From assembly GCF_029360705.1 (NCBI RefSeq), contig NZ_JARKMX010000002.1:248001-312000 (forward strand): a DNA stretch of 64,000 nt. The letters are read 5' to 3'. The position numbers were made by a program, and so were the translations under genes. The DNA comes from Paraflavitalea pollutisoli (GTDB lineage: Bacteria; Bacteroidota; Bacteroidia; Chitinophagales; Chitinophagaceae). Numbering within the stretch: position 1 is the first letter of the stretch; each line of letters begins with the position of its first letter. The notes under the pieces were generated by a model. The model was not told the DNA's origin and made no database searches. It saw only the letters and a list, made by a program, of their open reading frames with translations. Of the stretch, positions 44,136 to 53,343 are shown in pieces.

Positions 44136-46193
44136 TTAGTTTCTGGACAATTGGAAATTGACACCGGCAAAGAAGGATAGACCGTATCCCGCGAGGGCAG
44201 GCCCGCTGGTACTGTGTGCTCCGCCGGTAGCACCATTCGGCACTCTTTTCACGTTAAACAGGTTTTTGGCGCCAGCCTGTACCGACAGGAATTTATATAC
44301 CTGCTGCGTAACGGTCAGGTCGGCCCAGTGGTAAGCATCCCTTTTAGAAAGAGTGATCTCTTTATCGACATTGAGTATATAAGTAGGGAGCGAACCGTTG
44401 AACTTATAGAATAAACCCAGCTGTGTACCCCAGGCCGGAATGCGATAGGTGATATTGCTGTTGATCTCAGGAGACCAGGTATATTCGGAATGATTTCCCT
44501 TAAGGCCGGGATCGGCAGCGTAGATATTGTTATAAGCTAAATAAGAAAGACCCAGGGTGGCGGTAAGATTTTTCCACTGTAACGTATTCTCCCAGGTTCC
44601 GCCTATCGTTTTATACCGGGATTGGTTGAAGTAGGTATTGACGTTGCGTGCGGAATCGAAATAGATATCGATGAAGTCGTGGTAGTCATTGTAAAATCCG
44701 GACAGCGTCGACGTCAGGTGTACACCGCTGGCTTTCACCGGCTGCCAGGTGACGGAACCGATAAAGCTGTTGGAGTACTCTGCCTTCAGGTTGGGATTGC
44801 CTTCGATGCTGTGACTGGCATCATGAAAGTTGAAGTAGAGCTCGCGCAGGATGGGTGCCCGGAAACCACGCGCATACGACAGGCGCAGATCGAGTGATTC
44901 ACTCAGGATGAATTTCGTATTCAGTGAAGGGATAACCGGTGGCGCGTCGTATACCGAGTTGTTGGAGAACCGAACACCCGGCTTGATGAGTATCTTATCC
45001 GTTGGTTTCAACTCGGCAGAGGCAAATATTGAGAAGTCGTTGATGGTAGGTGTACCACTCACCCGTTCACCGCTGGTATGATCACTTTTGAACTCTACGC
45101 CGGGTTGTACACTGACCGCCGGCGATATACGCCATTGTGCCGTGGTGCGGGCGAAGAAGGTATTGAACTTCGACACGTCCCAGTAGCCCTCACCCTGCGC
45201 GGCCGTCTTGGTTCCGGCGCGATAATCGATCGAATAGGTTTCGGTAGCGCGTTGATAATCCTGGTAAGAAACAGCAGCGTTGATGTTCAGCTTTCCGTTG
45301 ACAGCCCAGTCGGCCTGTGCCTGGTGGGTGTAGCGGTCGGTGAGATAATATTTATCGAGGCCTGCGTAGCTCGTGGTAAACATGGGGCCTGCATCATACA
45401 ACTCTTCATTGAGGTAATCGAGGCGGTACCAGGCCTGCAGGTTCTTAAAGCGATAGCCGACGGAACCACCGGTCATCCATTGTTTTTTAGGTTTCCACAC
45501 CTTCGCGGGATAGGCAGCTGTATCATTCCAGCCGCCAAAGTCATTGCGTGTACCATATACCGAAAAATTGAGGCCTTTGTGCTGGTAAGCCAAACTGAGG
45601 TTTTCGTTGTGGATGCCTGCCTTGGCAAAGGGACTGTATTTACTGCCGGTCGTTTCTTCCTGTACCCGGGCATTGATGCTGAAACCATCTTTGCCTTTGT
45701 TCTTTTTGGTGATGATGTTGATCACCCCGGCCAGCGCATCGGTACCATATATTACACTCATAGGCCCTTCTACCAGCTCGATCCTTTCGATGGAGTTGAT
45801 GTCGATCTGGCTCAGGCTTTGCTTGGTCGCGTCGCGGTCCACCAGGGGTACGCCATCCAGGAGGATCTTCACCCGCTGGCCGCCGAGGCCCATGATCTTG
45901 GTATCGCTTTCGCCGAGGGTATAATCCATTTGGAAACGAACGCCCAGTTCTGTGTTGAGCACACCGGCAACATCGGTGGCGCCACGCATCGCGATGCGCT
46001 CGCGGTTGATAGTCCTTACCCGGTAAACGGAATTCTTAACCGATTGAGGGGAATACTGCCCTGTCACCACAACATCCTGCATTGGACGCCAGGAAATGGT
46101 ATCGGGTGTGGTTTGTTGGGCTGACGTGTACAGACATAGCAATGTCAGTGCACACACCATCATAGAGGTGCTGCCGTAATTTCTTACAGTCAT
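44136..46193 (-). CDS. hmuR: TonB-dependent heme receptor (HmuR-like)
   Basis: 685 residues. A signal peptide is followed by a plug (MQDVVVTGQYSPQSVKNSVYRV, then GLGGQRVKILLDGVPLVDRD and VEGPMSVIYGTDALAGVINI). A 22-strand barrel follows and ends FFAGVNFQLSRN. There is no STN or carboxypeptidase-like extension. Position before hmuY, hmuTUV and hmuS identifies heme as the likely ligand. It probably uses TonB-ExbBD energy. Its leader has a small hairpin. Confidence 0.87.
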   Translation of the reverse strand: MTVRNYGSTSMMVCALTLLCLYTSAQQTTPDTISWRPMQDVVVTGQYSPQSVKNSVYRVRTINRERIAMRGATDVAGVLNTELGVRFQMDYTLGESDTKIMGLGGQRVKILLDGVPLVDRDATKQSLSQIDINSIERIELVEGPMSVIYGTDALAGVINIITKKNKGKDGFSINARVQEETTGSKYSPFAKAGIHNENLSLAYQHKGLNFSVYGTRNDFGGWNDTAAYPAKVWKPKKQWMTGGSVGYRFKNLQAWYRLDYLNEELYDAGPMFTTSYAGLDKYYLTDRYTHQAQADWAVNGKLNINAAVSYQDYQRATETYSIDYRAGTKTAAQGEGYWDVSKFNTFFARTTAQWRISPAVSVQPGVEFKSDHTSGERVSGTPTINDFSIFASAELKPTDKILIKPGVRFSNNSVYDAPPVIPSLNTKFILSESLDLRLSYARGFRAPILRELYFNFHDASHSIEGNPNLKAEYSNSFIGSVTWQPVKASGVHLTSTLSGFYNDYHDFIDIYFDSARNVNTYFNQSRYKTIGGTWENTLQWKNLTATLGLSYLAYNNIYAADPGLKGNHSEYTWSPEINSNITYRIPAWGTQLGLFYKFNGSLPTYILNVDKEITLSKRDAYHWADLTVTQQVYKFLSVQAGAKNLFNVKRVPNGATGGAHSTSGPALAGYGLSFFAGVNFQLSRN

Positions 46194-46213
46194 AAAAGTA
46201 ATAGCGTTTAATC

Positions 46214-46267
46214 CACGGCGAAACGCCGTGAAACCTGGTTGTTGCTAAGGAAAGTGCAGCAAATGTA
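46214..46267 (-). promoter_or_regulatory. Promoter and leader hairpin of the heme operon
   Basis: On the minus strand TACATTTG (46267-46260) fits the Bacteroidota TAnnTTTG box; no clear -33 TTTG is seen. The leader then carries CACGGCG-ttt-CGCCGTG (46214-46230), a 7-bp hairpin about 20 bases before the hmuR start. The hairpin could bind RNA or a regulator; no Fur-box consensus was found. Confidence 0.4.
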
Positions 46268-46333
46268 ATAGCCGCCCGGGATGGGGTGTTTACTGAAACG
46301 GGAAATCAGACTTGCGCGATGTGGAAAACTATA

Positions 46334-47311
46334 CTACGCGTGCAGCAACAGTTCACAAGGCTTCAGACCCGTGTGTTTCTTAAAGGCAGTAGAGAAGTGT
46401 GAAATGGAGGAGTAACCCAGCATCATGGAGACTTCTGTTACACTCAGGCCTTTTTCGTACAGCAGGTAACGGGCGTGCTCCATACGCTGGCTTTGGTAGA
46501 AGTCGAACACCGTAGTGCCAAACAGTTCTTTAAAGCCTTTCTTGAGGTAACACTCGTTGATCGCCACTTTGCGACTGAGTTCTTTGATGGTGATGGGCTC
46601 ACCAATGTGTTGCAACAGAATTTCCCGGGCACGTACGATCTTTTCGCGATCGGCGTCGTTGGCCAGGAACTTGCACTGGAAGGTCTCGATCGCTTTCTCG
46701 GGACTTTTCTCATCGCCGAGCATACATTCCAAGCTGTACAACAGGAGCATTTGCACCTGTGCATTGATATAGATATTCTCCAGGCTGCCGGTGTAGGAGT
46801 GATTCAGCAGCGCTTCCAGCACCATACGGGTGCGGCCGCAGAGCGACAGGATCTTGGTGAAGGAAGAAGGATGGGTAAACTGCAGGATGTTATCGGTAGC
46901 GATCAGTTCATCTTCCTGGCGGCGTGAACTTACAAATTGGGAGAGATGTACGGGCGAGAAACGGAAACTGAGCACATCAACGCTCTCCACTCTTTCGCTA
47001 CAGTTGCGGGAGGAACCTACCCGGCACTGATCGCACTCGGTAGCTTTTTCCCGGCAATACACATTACCGGAAATGCAGAACCGCAGCTCGATATAATTCT
47101 TGGCCGGATCATTCTTCTTATAATGATATACCATCATACCTGCATCATCGATACCCCACTGTGCATGTTTACGGTAACGACTGATGACATATTGAACGGA
47201 ACCAGGTATCTGTTGTTCCTTTTCATACATCACATCCAGTTGTCCCTGCATCAGGGGTTGCTTATAGGCAAAAGATAATATATCAGGTGCTTGTAACATG
47301 TTCGTGTGCAA
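46334..47311 (-). CDS. AraC-family regulator with N-terminal cysteine cluster, next to the heme operon
   Basis: 325 residues. The C-terminus has two helix-turn-helix units (ITIKELSRKVAINECYLKKGFKE and TEVSMMLGYSSISHFSTAFKKH). The N-terminal domain contains C86-x6-C93-x2-C96-x7-C104 (CREKATECDQCRV then NC), with Cys79 just before. This could bind iron, an iron-sulfur cluster or heme. It lies directly upstream of hmuR on the same strand with a 140-base gap. Regulation of heme uptake is the likely role. Confidence 0.82.
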   Translation of the reverse strand: MHTNMLQAPDILSFAYKQPLMQGQLDVMYEKEQQIPGSVQYVISRYRKHAQWGIDDAGMMVYHYKKNDPAKNYIELRFCISGNVYCREKATECDQCRVGSSRNCSERVESVDVLSFRFSPVHLSQFVSSRRQEDELIATDNILQFTHPSSFTKILSLCGRTRMVLEALLNHSYTGSLENIYINAQVQMLLLYSLECMLGDEKSPEKAIETFQCKFLANDADREKIVRAREILLQHIGEPITIKELSRKVAINECYLKKGFKELFGTTVFDFYQSQRMEHARYLLYEKGLSVTEVSMMLGYSSISHFSTAFKKHTGLKPCELLLHA

Positions 47312-47423
47312 AATTACAGTTACAACGCCAAAGTTCCCAAAAGGTTTAACATCTCATTAGTCATAATTCCGTCATACTCCGTTGTAAGACAAAGAGTCAG
47401 ACAGGGTGTCAAATGCGCGGATG

Positions 47424-48395
47424 CTAGTCGAAGCTCTGGTTGCTGGACGCGGCCATCTTGAGCAGTCGGTCGTATTGCTCGGGCGTCAGATCATTATAGA
47501 AGAAGTAGACCGGGTCGAGGTGGCGACCATTTTTGTGGACTTCGTAGTGGCAGTGGGGTCCGGTCGACTTACCAGTGCTACCCACCCATCCGATGATCTC
47601 CCCGCGCAATACCTTTTGACCGGCTTTTACCTTGATGCGGAACATGTGCCCATAAAGGGTTTCGTATCCGTATCCATGGTTGATAACCACGTGGTTACCA
47701 TAGCCCGTACCGGTGTTGGCGGCCACCCTGACGGTGCCGTTGGCGGTGGCGTAGATGGGGGTGCCCTGGGGGGCGGCAAAATCGAGACCGTTGTGCAGCT
47801 TGACCGTTTTATACACGGGGTCGATGCGGTAACCAAAACCGGAGGCTACCCGTTTCAGGTCGGAGTTACTGACAGGTTGGATGGCGGGGGTCGACACCAG
47901 CATCTGCTCCTTATTCTTCACGAATTCAGCAATTTCATTATATGACCTTTCCTGGGAACTGATCCGGTTGGTGAGGTTATTAATCGTCTCTACAATCGAA
48001 TTCTCGAGTTGGTAGTTGGCCATCTTCATGACCAGCTGGGTTTCCTTTTGCTGGGCAATTTCTTTGGCGCGAACGCTATCCGGGATGGGGTCCGCTTCGA
48101 AAATGGTGCGGTACACCTCGTTATCGCGCTTTTCCAGCTCGGTCATGCGCTGCGTGATCTTTTTGGTGCGCTCTTCCAGCACTTCAAATTGCTGCTGCAG
48201 CTCGACGTTGTCGGCAACCAACTCTCTTTCTCTAGCTGAGGGGAAGTAGCGGTAAGCTATAGAGACGATGATGATCGCCGTAACGATCGCAGCCGATATA
48301 AAGCCGAGTACCCGCAACAGTTTTACCCGGAGCGGCGTCTCCAGCTTTTCATAGCGGAGGGTATTTGTGTTATAGAAATACTTAATCTTTTTCAT
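47424..48395 (-). CDS. M23-family peptidoglycan endopeptidase (membrane-anchored)
   Basis: 323 residues. One membrane helix around residues 28-50 is followed by a coiled coil (ADNVELQQQFEVLEERTKKITQRMTELEKR, read in parts). The LytM domain has HNGLDFAAPQGTPIYA and GPHCHYEVHKNGR, with all zinc ligands (His, Asp, HxH). It probably cleaves cell-wall cross-links in the periplasm. It is divergent from alaS, an arrangement I know from many Bacteroidota. A pure activator role is unlikely because the ligands are intact. Confidence 0.9.
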   Translation of the reverse strand: MKKIKYFYNTNTLRYEKLETPLRVKLLRVLGFISAAIVTAIIIVSIAYRYFPSARERELVADNVELQQQFEVLEERTKKITQRMTELEKRDNEVYRTIFEADPIPDSVRAKEIAQQKETQLVMKMANYQLENSIVETINNLTNRISSQERSYNEIAEFVKNKEQMLVSTPAIQPVSNSDLKRVASGFGYRIDPVYKTVKLHNGLDFAAPQGTPIYATANGTVRVAANTGTGYGNHVVINHGYGYETLYGHMFRIKVKAGQKVLRGEIIGWVGSTGKSTGPHCHYEVHKNGRHLDPVYFFYNDLTPEQYDRLLKMAASSNQSFD

Positions 48396-48452
48396 GAAGC
48401 ACGGCCCGGACTAAAGGGCTTGTTTCCATCATTAAAACAGTCTTAATTCAAT

Positions 48453-48460
48453 TACCTTTG
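48453..48460 (+). promoter_or_regulatory. Putative -7 box for alaS
   Basis: TACCTTTG followed by CACC matches the Bacteroidota TAnnTTTG box and common start region. It lies about 210 bases before the alaS ATG. No good -33 TTTG is seen at the expected distance, so it is tentative. Confidence 0.35.
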
Positions 48461-48670
48461 CACCACGTTTTCTTAACCAAGGTTACAAACCTACACGAAA
48501 ATGTTGATCTTTTGCCGATTAGGTAATGGAAGCTCTAACGTTCCGGCTTTGGGATTTAGTGTGACCAGGGCAACATCAAGGTGGCGGTAATCTTACGCGG
48601 GGCGGCGTTTTAGCAGCCCGCGCAACCCATACAAGGCAGACGACTTTAACAAAGATTGTTCCGAATAATT

Positions 48671-51316
48671 ATGACAACGATGAACAGTGCCGAGATCAGG
48701 CAGCATTTTCTGGATTTTTTCCAATCGAAAGGCCATACTATCGTTCCTTCCGCGCCGATCGTGGTGAAGAACGACCCTACCCTGCTGTTTACCAACGCGG
48801 GTATGAACCAGTTTAAGGATTATTTTTTAGGTAATAGGAAGGCGCCCCACAACCGGGTAGCAGATACCCAAAAGTGCCTGCGGGTAAGCGGTAAGCACAA
48901 CGACCTGGAAGAAGTGGGGGTAGATACCTACCACCACACTATGTTTGAGATGCTGGGCAACTGGAGCTTTGGCGATCCGGCCAACGCGGCCGCCGGTTAT
49001 TTCAAGGCAGAGGCCATTGCCTGGAGCTGGGAGCTGCTGACCGAGGTGTTTAAGCTCTCCAAAGACCGCCTGTACGTGACCGTGTTTGAAGGGGATGAGA
49101 AGGAAAAGTTGTCGCGCGATGAAGAAGCCATTGTAGAGTGGAAGAAATGGGTGGCGGAAGACCGCATCCTGATGGGCAATAAGAAAGACAATTTCTGGGA
49201 AATGGGCGATACCGGGCCCTGTGGTCCCTGTACGGAGATCCACGTGGACTGCCGTACGGATGAAGAGCGTGCTGCGGTAGCCGGCGCTTCGCTCGTCAAT
49301 GCCGACCACCCGCAGGTGATCGAGATCTGGAACAATGTATTTATACAATACAACCGCCTGAAAGATGGCACCCTGGAAACCCTCCCCGCGAAACACGTCG
49401 ATACGGGCATGGGCTTCGAGCGGCTGGTGCGTGTGATCCAGGGCAAACAAAGTAATTACGATACCGATGTATTCACCGGTACCATCGCGGCTACCGAAAA
49501 GATTGCCGGTAAGAAATACGATTACTCCGATTCAAAAGAAGCGATCGCCTTCCGCGTGATTGCCGATCATATCCGTGCCATCAGCTTTACCATTGCCGAT
49601 GGACAGCTGCCTTCCAATACGGGAGCCGGCTATGTGATCCGCCGCATCCTGCGCCGCGCCGTTCGTTATTATTATAGCTACCTCGACTACAAACAGCCCC
49701 TGTTGTTCCAACTGGTGCCTGTACTGGCGGAGCAGTTTAAGACCGTATTCTCCGAACTGCAGCAGCAGGTCGATTTCGTGACCAAGGTGGTGAAGGAAGA
49801 AGAAGACGCGTTCCTGCGTACGCTGGAAAAGGGGTTGCGCAAAATGGACGAACTGGTGGCTCAGGCAACGAATAAAACCATCAATGGTACGGCGGCATTC
49901 GAGCTGTACGACACGTATGGTTTCCCCGTCGACCTGACCAGGCTGATCGCTGGCGAACAACAGCTGACGGTAGATGAAGCCGGATTTGAAAAGGAAATGA
50001 AGCAGCAGAAAGATAGAAGCCGCGCTGCTACCGCACTCGATACCGAAGACTGGGTAAATATTTACGAGAGCAAGGGCCAGAAGTTCATTGGCTACAAGCA
50101 ACTCAATATCCTGACCAAGGTCGTAAAGTACCGTAAGGTCAAGGCCAAGGGTAAGGAATCGTTCCAGCTGGTACTGGAGACCACGCCTTTCTATTCCGAA
50201 AGCGGTGGCCAGGTAGGTGATACCGGTCAGCTGTACTTCGATGGGGAGATCGTGGCCGTCACCGATACCAAAAGAGAAAACGAACTGATCATTCACTTTA
50301 CCGATAAACTGCCGGTGAACATCACGGCACCGGTGGATGCAAGCGTGAATCCCGAACGTCGCCGCAAGATCATGGTGCACCACTCGGCCACGCACCTGCT
50401 GCACGCAGCGCTGCGCCAGGTGTTGGGTACCCACGTGGCCCAGAAGGGTTCGCTGGTGAATGATGAAAACCTTCGTTTCGACGTTTCGCATTTTGCCAAG
50501 ATCACCGAAGAAGAGCTGAGCAAGGTAGAAGCGATCGTGAATGAAAAGATCCGCGAGAATGTGCCGGTGCTCATTAAAGAAATGCCGAAGGAAGAAGCCA
50601 TGCAACTGGGCGCTATGGCGCTGTTTGGCGAAAAATATGGCGATGTGGTACGTGTGGTGATCATCGATCCCGAGTTCTCCATCGAATTGTGTGGTGGTAC
50701 CCATGTGGGCGCTACCGGTGAGCTGGGCCTGTTCAAGATCAAACTGGAAACTGCGGTAGCCGCTGGTGTGCGTCGTATAGAAGCGGTGTGCGGTAGTGCA
50801 GCCGAGAGCTTTGTAAACGGACAGCTAGAGCAGCTGCGGGTGGTGCGCGAGTCGCTCAAGAATCCGCAAGATGTCGTGAAAGCAGTCGAAACCTTGTCTG
50901 CCGACAACAATGACCTGAAGAAGAAACTGGAGCACCTGGAAAACAGGATACTGGTGGGCGTGCGCAACGAACTGTTGCAGAAAGATGAGATCGTGAATGG
51001 TGTCAACTTCATCGGTGATATCATCGAGGTGGGCAATGCCGACGCGCTCAAGAAGGTATGCCATGACCTGAAGACCAACCTGCGCGATTATGTAGCAGTG
51101 TTGTGTGCCAATATCGGCGGTAAACCTTTCGTGGCCATCGGTATTTCAGAAACGGTGGTAGCAGCGAAAGGCCTCGATGCCGGCAAGCTGATCAAGGAGC
51201 ATGTGGCTCCCCTGATCAAAGGTGGCGGCGGCGGTCAAAAGACACTGGCTACGGCAGGTGGACAGGATGCAGCCGGGCTGAAACCCGTGATTGAAAAGAT
51301 CAAATCGCTGCTGTAA
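48671..51316 (+). CDS. alaS: Alanyl-tRNA synthetase
   Basis: 881 residues from ATG 48671. ATG 48680 also fits the family, while a TTG further up is less likely. The class II catalytic core starts FLDFFQSKGHTIVPSAP with FTNAGMNQFKDYFLG. The editing domain has HHSATHLLHAALRQVLG and CGGTHVGATGELG, with the zinc-type His and Cys residues. The C-Ala domain ends GGGGGQKTLATAGG. It charges tRNA-Ala and clears mischarged Ser/Gly. Full length and a strong terminator follow. Confidence 0.97.
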   Translation: MTTMNSAEIRQHFLDFFQSKGHTIVPSAPIVVKNDPTLLFTNAGMNQFKDYFLGNRKAPHNRVADTQKCLRVSGKHNDLEEVGVDTYHHTMFEMLGNWSFGDPANAAAGYFKAEAIAWSWELLTEVFKLSKDRLYVTVFEGDEKEKLSRDEEAIVEWKKWVAEDRILMGNKKDNFWEMGDTGPCGPCTEIHVDCRTDEERAAVAGASLVNADHPQVIEIWNNVFIQYNRLKDGTLETLPAKHVDTGMGFERLVRVIQGKQSNYDTDVFTGTIAATEKIAGKKYDYSDSKEAIAFRVIADHIRAISFTIADGQLPSNTGAGYVIRRILRRAVRYYYSYLDYKQPLLFQLVPVLAEQFKTVFSELQQQVDFVTKVVKEEEDAFLRTLEKGLRKMDELVAQATNKTINGTAAFELYDTYGFPVDLTRLIAGEQQLTVDEAGFEKEMKQQKDRSRAATALDTEDWVNIYESKGQKFIGYKQLNILTKVVKYRKVKAKGKESFQLVLETTPFYSESGGQVGDTGQLYFDGEIVAVTDTKRENELIIHFTDKLPVNITAPVDASVNPERRRKIMVHHSATHLLHAALRQVLGTHVAQKGSLVNDENLRFDVSHFAKITEEELSKVEAIVNEKIRENVPVLIKEMPKEEAMQLGAMALFGEKYGDVVRVVIIDPEFSIELCGGTHVGATGELGLFKIKLETAVAAGVRRIEAVCGSAAESFVNGQLEQLRVVRESLKNPQDVVKAVETLSADNNDLKKKLEHLENRILVGVRNELLQKDEIVNGVNFIGDIIEVGNADALKKVCHDLKTNLRDYVAVLCANIGGKPFVAIGISETVVAAKGLDAGKLIKEHVAPLIKGGGGGQKTLATAGGQDAAGLKPVIEKIKSLL

Positions 51317-51339
51317 GCAGGCAGTATATAAGATAAGTA

Positions 51340-51368
51340 AAGCGGATGGCGTTGCCATCCGCTTTTTT
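51340..51368 (+). terminator. Intrinsic terminator of alaS
   Basis: AAGCGGATGGC and GCCATCCGCTT form a perfect 11-bp stem with a GTT loop, followed by TTTT. It begins 24 bases after the alaS stop. Confidence 0.93.
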
Positions 51369-51607
51369 GTTGGTGTACGCCAACAAACAATTAAACAACA
51401 CCGACCTATTCTCTCCTACCAAACCGAGCCGCATCGCGCCCCTTGCCTCGTATAGCCCCGATATTCACGGTCTCGATCTATGCGCGCCGCTGCGCTACCC
51501 CGCTACCCATCTTCCCTACATTCATCACCCCCAGCAGCCTATTTTCCCAATTCCCTGTTAAAGCCCGCCCAGCATTTCCGAAATTTTTCGTATTTGCAAT
51601 ATTTCCC
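51369..51607. other. Non-coding stretch between alaS terminator and PDZ gene
   Basis: About 240 bases unusually rich in C and short CC/CCC runs on the plus strand (51410-51540). No gene, tRNA or strong hairpin was found. It may be an unusually long promoter region or a decayed sequence. Confidence 0.4.
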
Positions 51608-51615
51608 TATATTTG
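51608..51615 (+). promoter_or_regulatory. Putative -7 box of the PDZ-protein gene
   Basis: TATATTTG is a full match to the Bacteroidota TAnnTTTG box. TTTTTCG ends 17 bases upstream as a poor -33 element. The start codon is 46 bases downstream. Confidence 0.5.
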
Positions 51616-51660
51616 ATGTACGAAAGTCAACGTAGTTAAACTTATAAATCTTTTTATCGC

Positions 51661-52674
51661 ATGCGCAGATATTCCTTACCACTGGCCGGACTGGCCGCAT
51701 TGACACTGATGCTGAACCAGCCTGTTGCTGCCCAGGACGGTAGCGACAAAAACAAGAGCAAGATCAAACAATACGATGAGATCATCATTCGTAAGAAATC
51801 CGACAAAGACGGCAAAGTCGTTGTCGAGATCAAGGATGGCAATGTGACCATCAACGGCAAGCCCCTGGATGATTTTGAGGACGAAAATCTCTCTGTACGC
51901 AGGGGCCGTCCGGGTGTTGCTGGTGTACAGGTTTCCCCTTTCCGCAGCAATGGTGGGGGCTGGAACTTTAGCGGGGATGCCCCCAACTTCAACGAACTCA
52001 CCAACGCGCCTTTCCTGGGCGTAGCCACGGAAGACAGCAAACAAGGCGCTATTGTTGAAGAAGTAACTAAGGGCAGTGCCGCTGAAAAAGCGGGTCTCAA
52101 AAAAGGCGACGTGATCACCAAAATAGGTGATGATGCAGTATTCACGCACGACGAGGTAACGAAAGCCGTTAAGAAACATAAGCCCGAAGACAAGGTAACT
52201 GTAGTTTTCAAGCGTGATGGCAAAGAACAAAAAGCTACCGTTACCCTCGGCAAACGCAGCAGCGCCATGAGTTTTGGAGGTGACAATAATATGTTTGCCC
52301 CCAACTTGGAAGGTCTGCAAGGCTTGCAGGGTCTCCGCAATTTCGATTTCAACTTTGACGATAATGGTAGCGGCCCGCGCGTATTTTCGATGGGTCGTCC
52401 CCGCCTCGGCATCCGTGCCCAGGATACGGAAGATGGCAAGGGCGTAAAAGTGCTGGAGGTCGATGATGAGTCGATCGCCGAAAAAGCAGGTATCAAGGAA
52501 GATGACATCATCACCGAATTCGATGGCAAAACTGTGAACAGCGCCGACGAACTGTCAACCGCCGCCCGCGAATCGCGTGAAAAACCCTCTGTGACCGTGA
52601 AGCTTACCCGGGATGGTAAAACCCAAAGCCTGGAGCTGAAAACGCCCAAGAAACTGAAGACCGCCAATCTGTAA
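51661..52674 (+). CDS. Exported protein with two PDZ domains
   Basis: 337 residues with signal peptide (residues 1-24, ending PVAAQ). PDZ domain 1 covers about 115-200 (APFLGVATEDSKQGAIVEEV, AAEKAGLKKGDVITKIGD). PDZ domain 2 covers about 245-325 (RLGIRAQDTEDGKGVKVLEV, AEKAGIKEDDIITEFDG). The two are linked by a short Gly/Leu/Gln-rich stretch. There is no trypsin-like domain, so it is not a DegP protease; it may be an adaptor or scaffold in the periplasm. It has its own promoter and terminator. The partner is unknown. Confidence 0.85.
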   Translation: MRRYSLPLAGLAALTLMLNQPVAAQDGSDKNKSKIKQYDEIIIRKKSDKDGKVVVEIKDGNVTINGKPLDDFEDENLSVRRGRPGVAGVQVSPFRSNGGGWNFSGDAPNFNELTNAPFLGVATEDSKQGAIVEEVTKGSAAEKAGLKKGDVITKIGDDAVFTHDEVTKAVKKHKPEDKVTVVFKRDGKEQKATVTLGKRSSAMSFGGDNNMFAPNLEGLQGLQGLRNFDFNFDDNGSGPRVFSMGRPRLGIRAQDTEDGKGVKVLEVDDESIAEKAGIKEDDIITEFDGKTVNSADELSTAARESREKPSVTVKLTRDGKTQSLELKTPKKLKTANL

Positions 52675-52698
52675 ATAATTTCCTGATAGTAGAAAGGC

Positions 52699-52726
52699 AG
52701 CCCTCCCTGGTGGAGGGCTTTTTTAT
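52699..52726 (+). terminator. Intrinsic terminator of the PDZ gene
   Basis: AGCCCTCC and GGAGGGCT form an 8-bp stem with a 5-base loop, followed by TTTTTTATTTTC. It lies 25 bases after the stop. Confidence 0.92.
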
Positions 52727-53311
52727 TTTCAGGCATTGATATTCAACAATTTAAACTACTCTAAGGCCCCTACTCGCCGCATTCACTCCTCAAGCATTGA
52801 GAATGTATGCAGTTATAGAGGATACAGCGTATCTACGCTGCTGCCTTGGTCCCAACGGGCTATTGCCGGCCAATCGGCGAGGCTGTTGGTAGGTATAGGA
52901 TAGCACCTCTCTTCCTCCTACCCTGGTAGGGTCAACATAGGGTCTTGTTTGGGTCATCCCAGGGTTAAAACCCAAGGATGACCCTAGGATAACCCTAGGA
53001 TGACCCTGGGATGACCCCAGGATGGGAGGTTTTAAAGAGGACCTACACAGGCCCCTGAAAGCGCCGCCGCCCGGCGCTAAGACCGGTGTGTAGGGGCGGT
53101 GGCGGCAATACCAGGTCATTCGGGCGCCTGCCAGGATAGCCTGGTCAACCCGCTGATTACTGGAATTGTTGCTCCATGGCGGCCCCGGTTTCAGCCCCCG
53201 CCCCCACAACGCCGAACCAACGAGGCACAACCTGCACAGTAAGAAACCGTTAACGGTCACCGTTCATCCTATGCCGGGCAGAGCAAACTGGGAAATACGC
53301 CTGTAATGAGG
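52727..53311. other. Gene-poor 585-bp region before gatB
   Basis: It contains the 11-bp tandem repeats and many GGGTC/GACCC words, plus a GC-rich stretch (53050-53200). A 156-codon frame on the minus strand spans the repeats and lacks signs of selection (low-complexity, no domain), so I do not call a gene. It may be a decayed or structural DNA element. Confidence 0.5.
52978..53024. repeat. 11-bp tandem repeat, four and a part units
   Basis: Units read ATGACCCTAGG, ATAACCCTAGG, ATGACCCTGGG and ATGACCCCAGG, then a partial ATGGG. Upstream (52927-52965) the complementary words GGGTC and CCCAGGG appear, so the region can fold into alternative hairpins. The unit length is not a multiple of three, so it would shift any coding frame. 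Confidence 0.85.
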
Positions 53312-53319
53312 TATTTTTG
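53312..53319 (+). promoter_or_regulatory. Putative -7 box of the gatB operon
   Basis: TATTTTTG followed by C matches the TAnnTTTG box of Bacteroidota promoters and lies 24 bases upstream of the gatB ATG. The -33 element is weak. Confidence 0.5.
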
Positions 53320-53343
53320 CTGGCTTAGTAGACCTTGAATTTT

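Noticed and set aside
49532-50704. 390-codon open frame on the minus strand
   Set aside because: Antisense shadow of alaS; no recognisable domain.
51654-52736. 360-codon open frame on the minus strand
   Set aside because: Antisense to the two-PDZ protein and running through its terminator; Ser-rich low-complexity translation.
52978-53024. Possible CRISPR array
   Set aside because: Repeat units are 11 bases, directly adjacent without spacers, and no cas genes are near.
52790-53260. 156-codon minus-strand frame over the tandem repeats
   Set aside because: The translated repeats and lack of any domain point to a chance frame; the 11-bp unit would shift frame with copy-number change.
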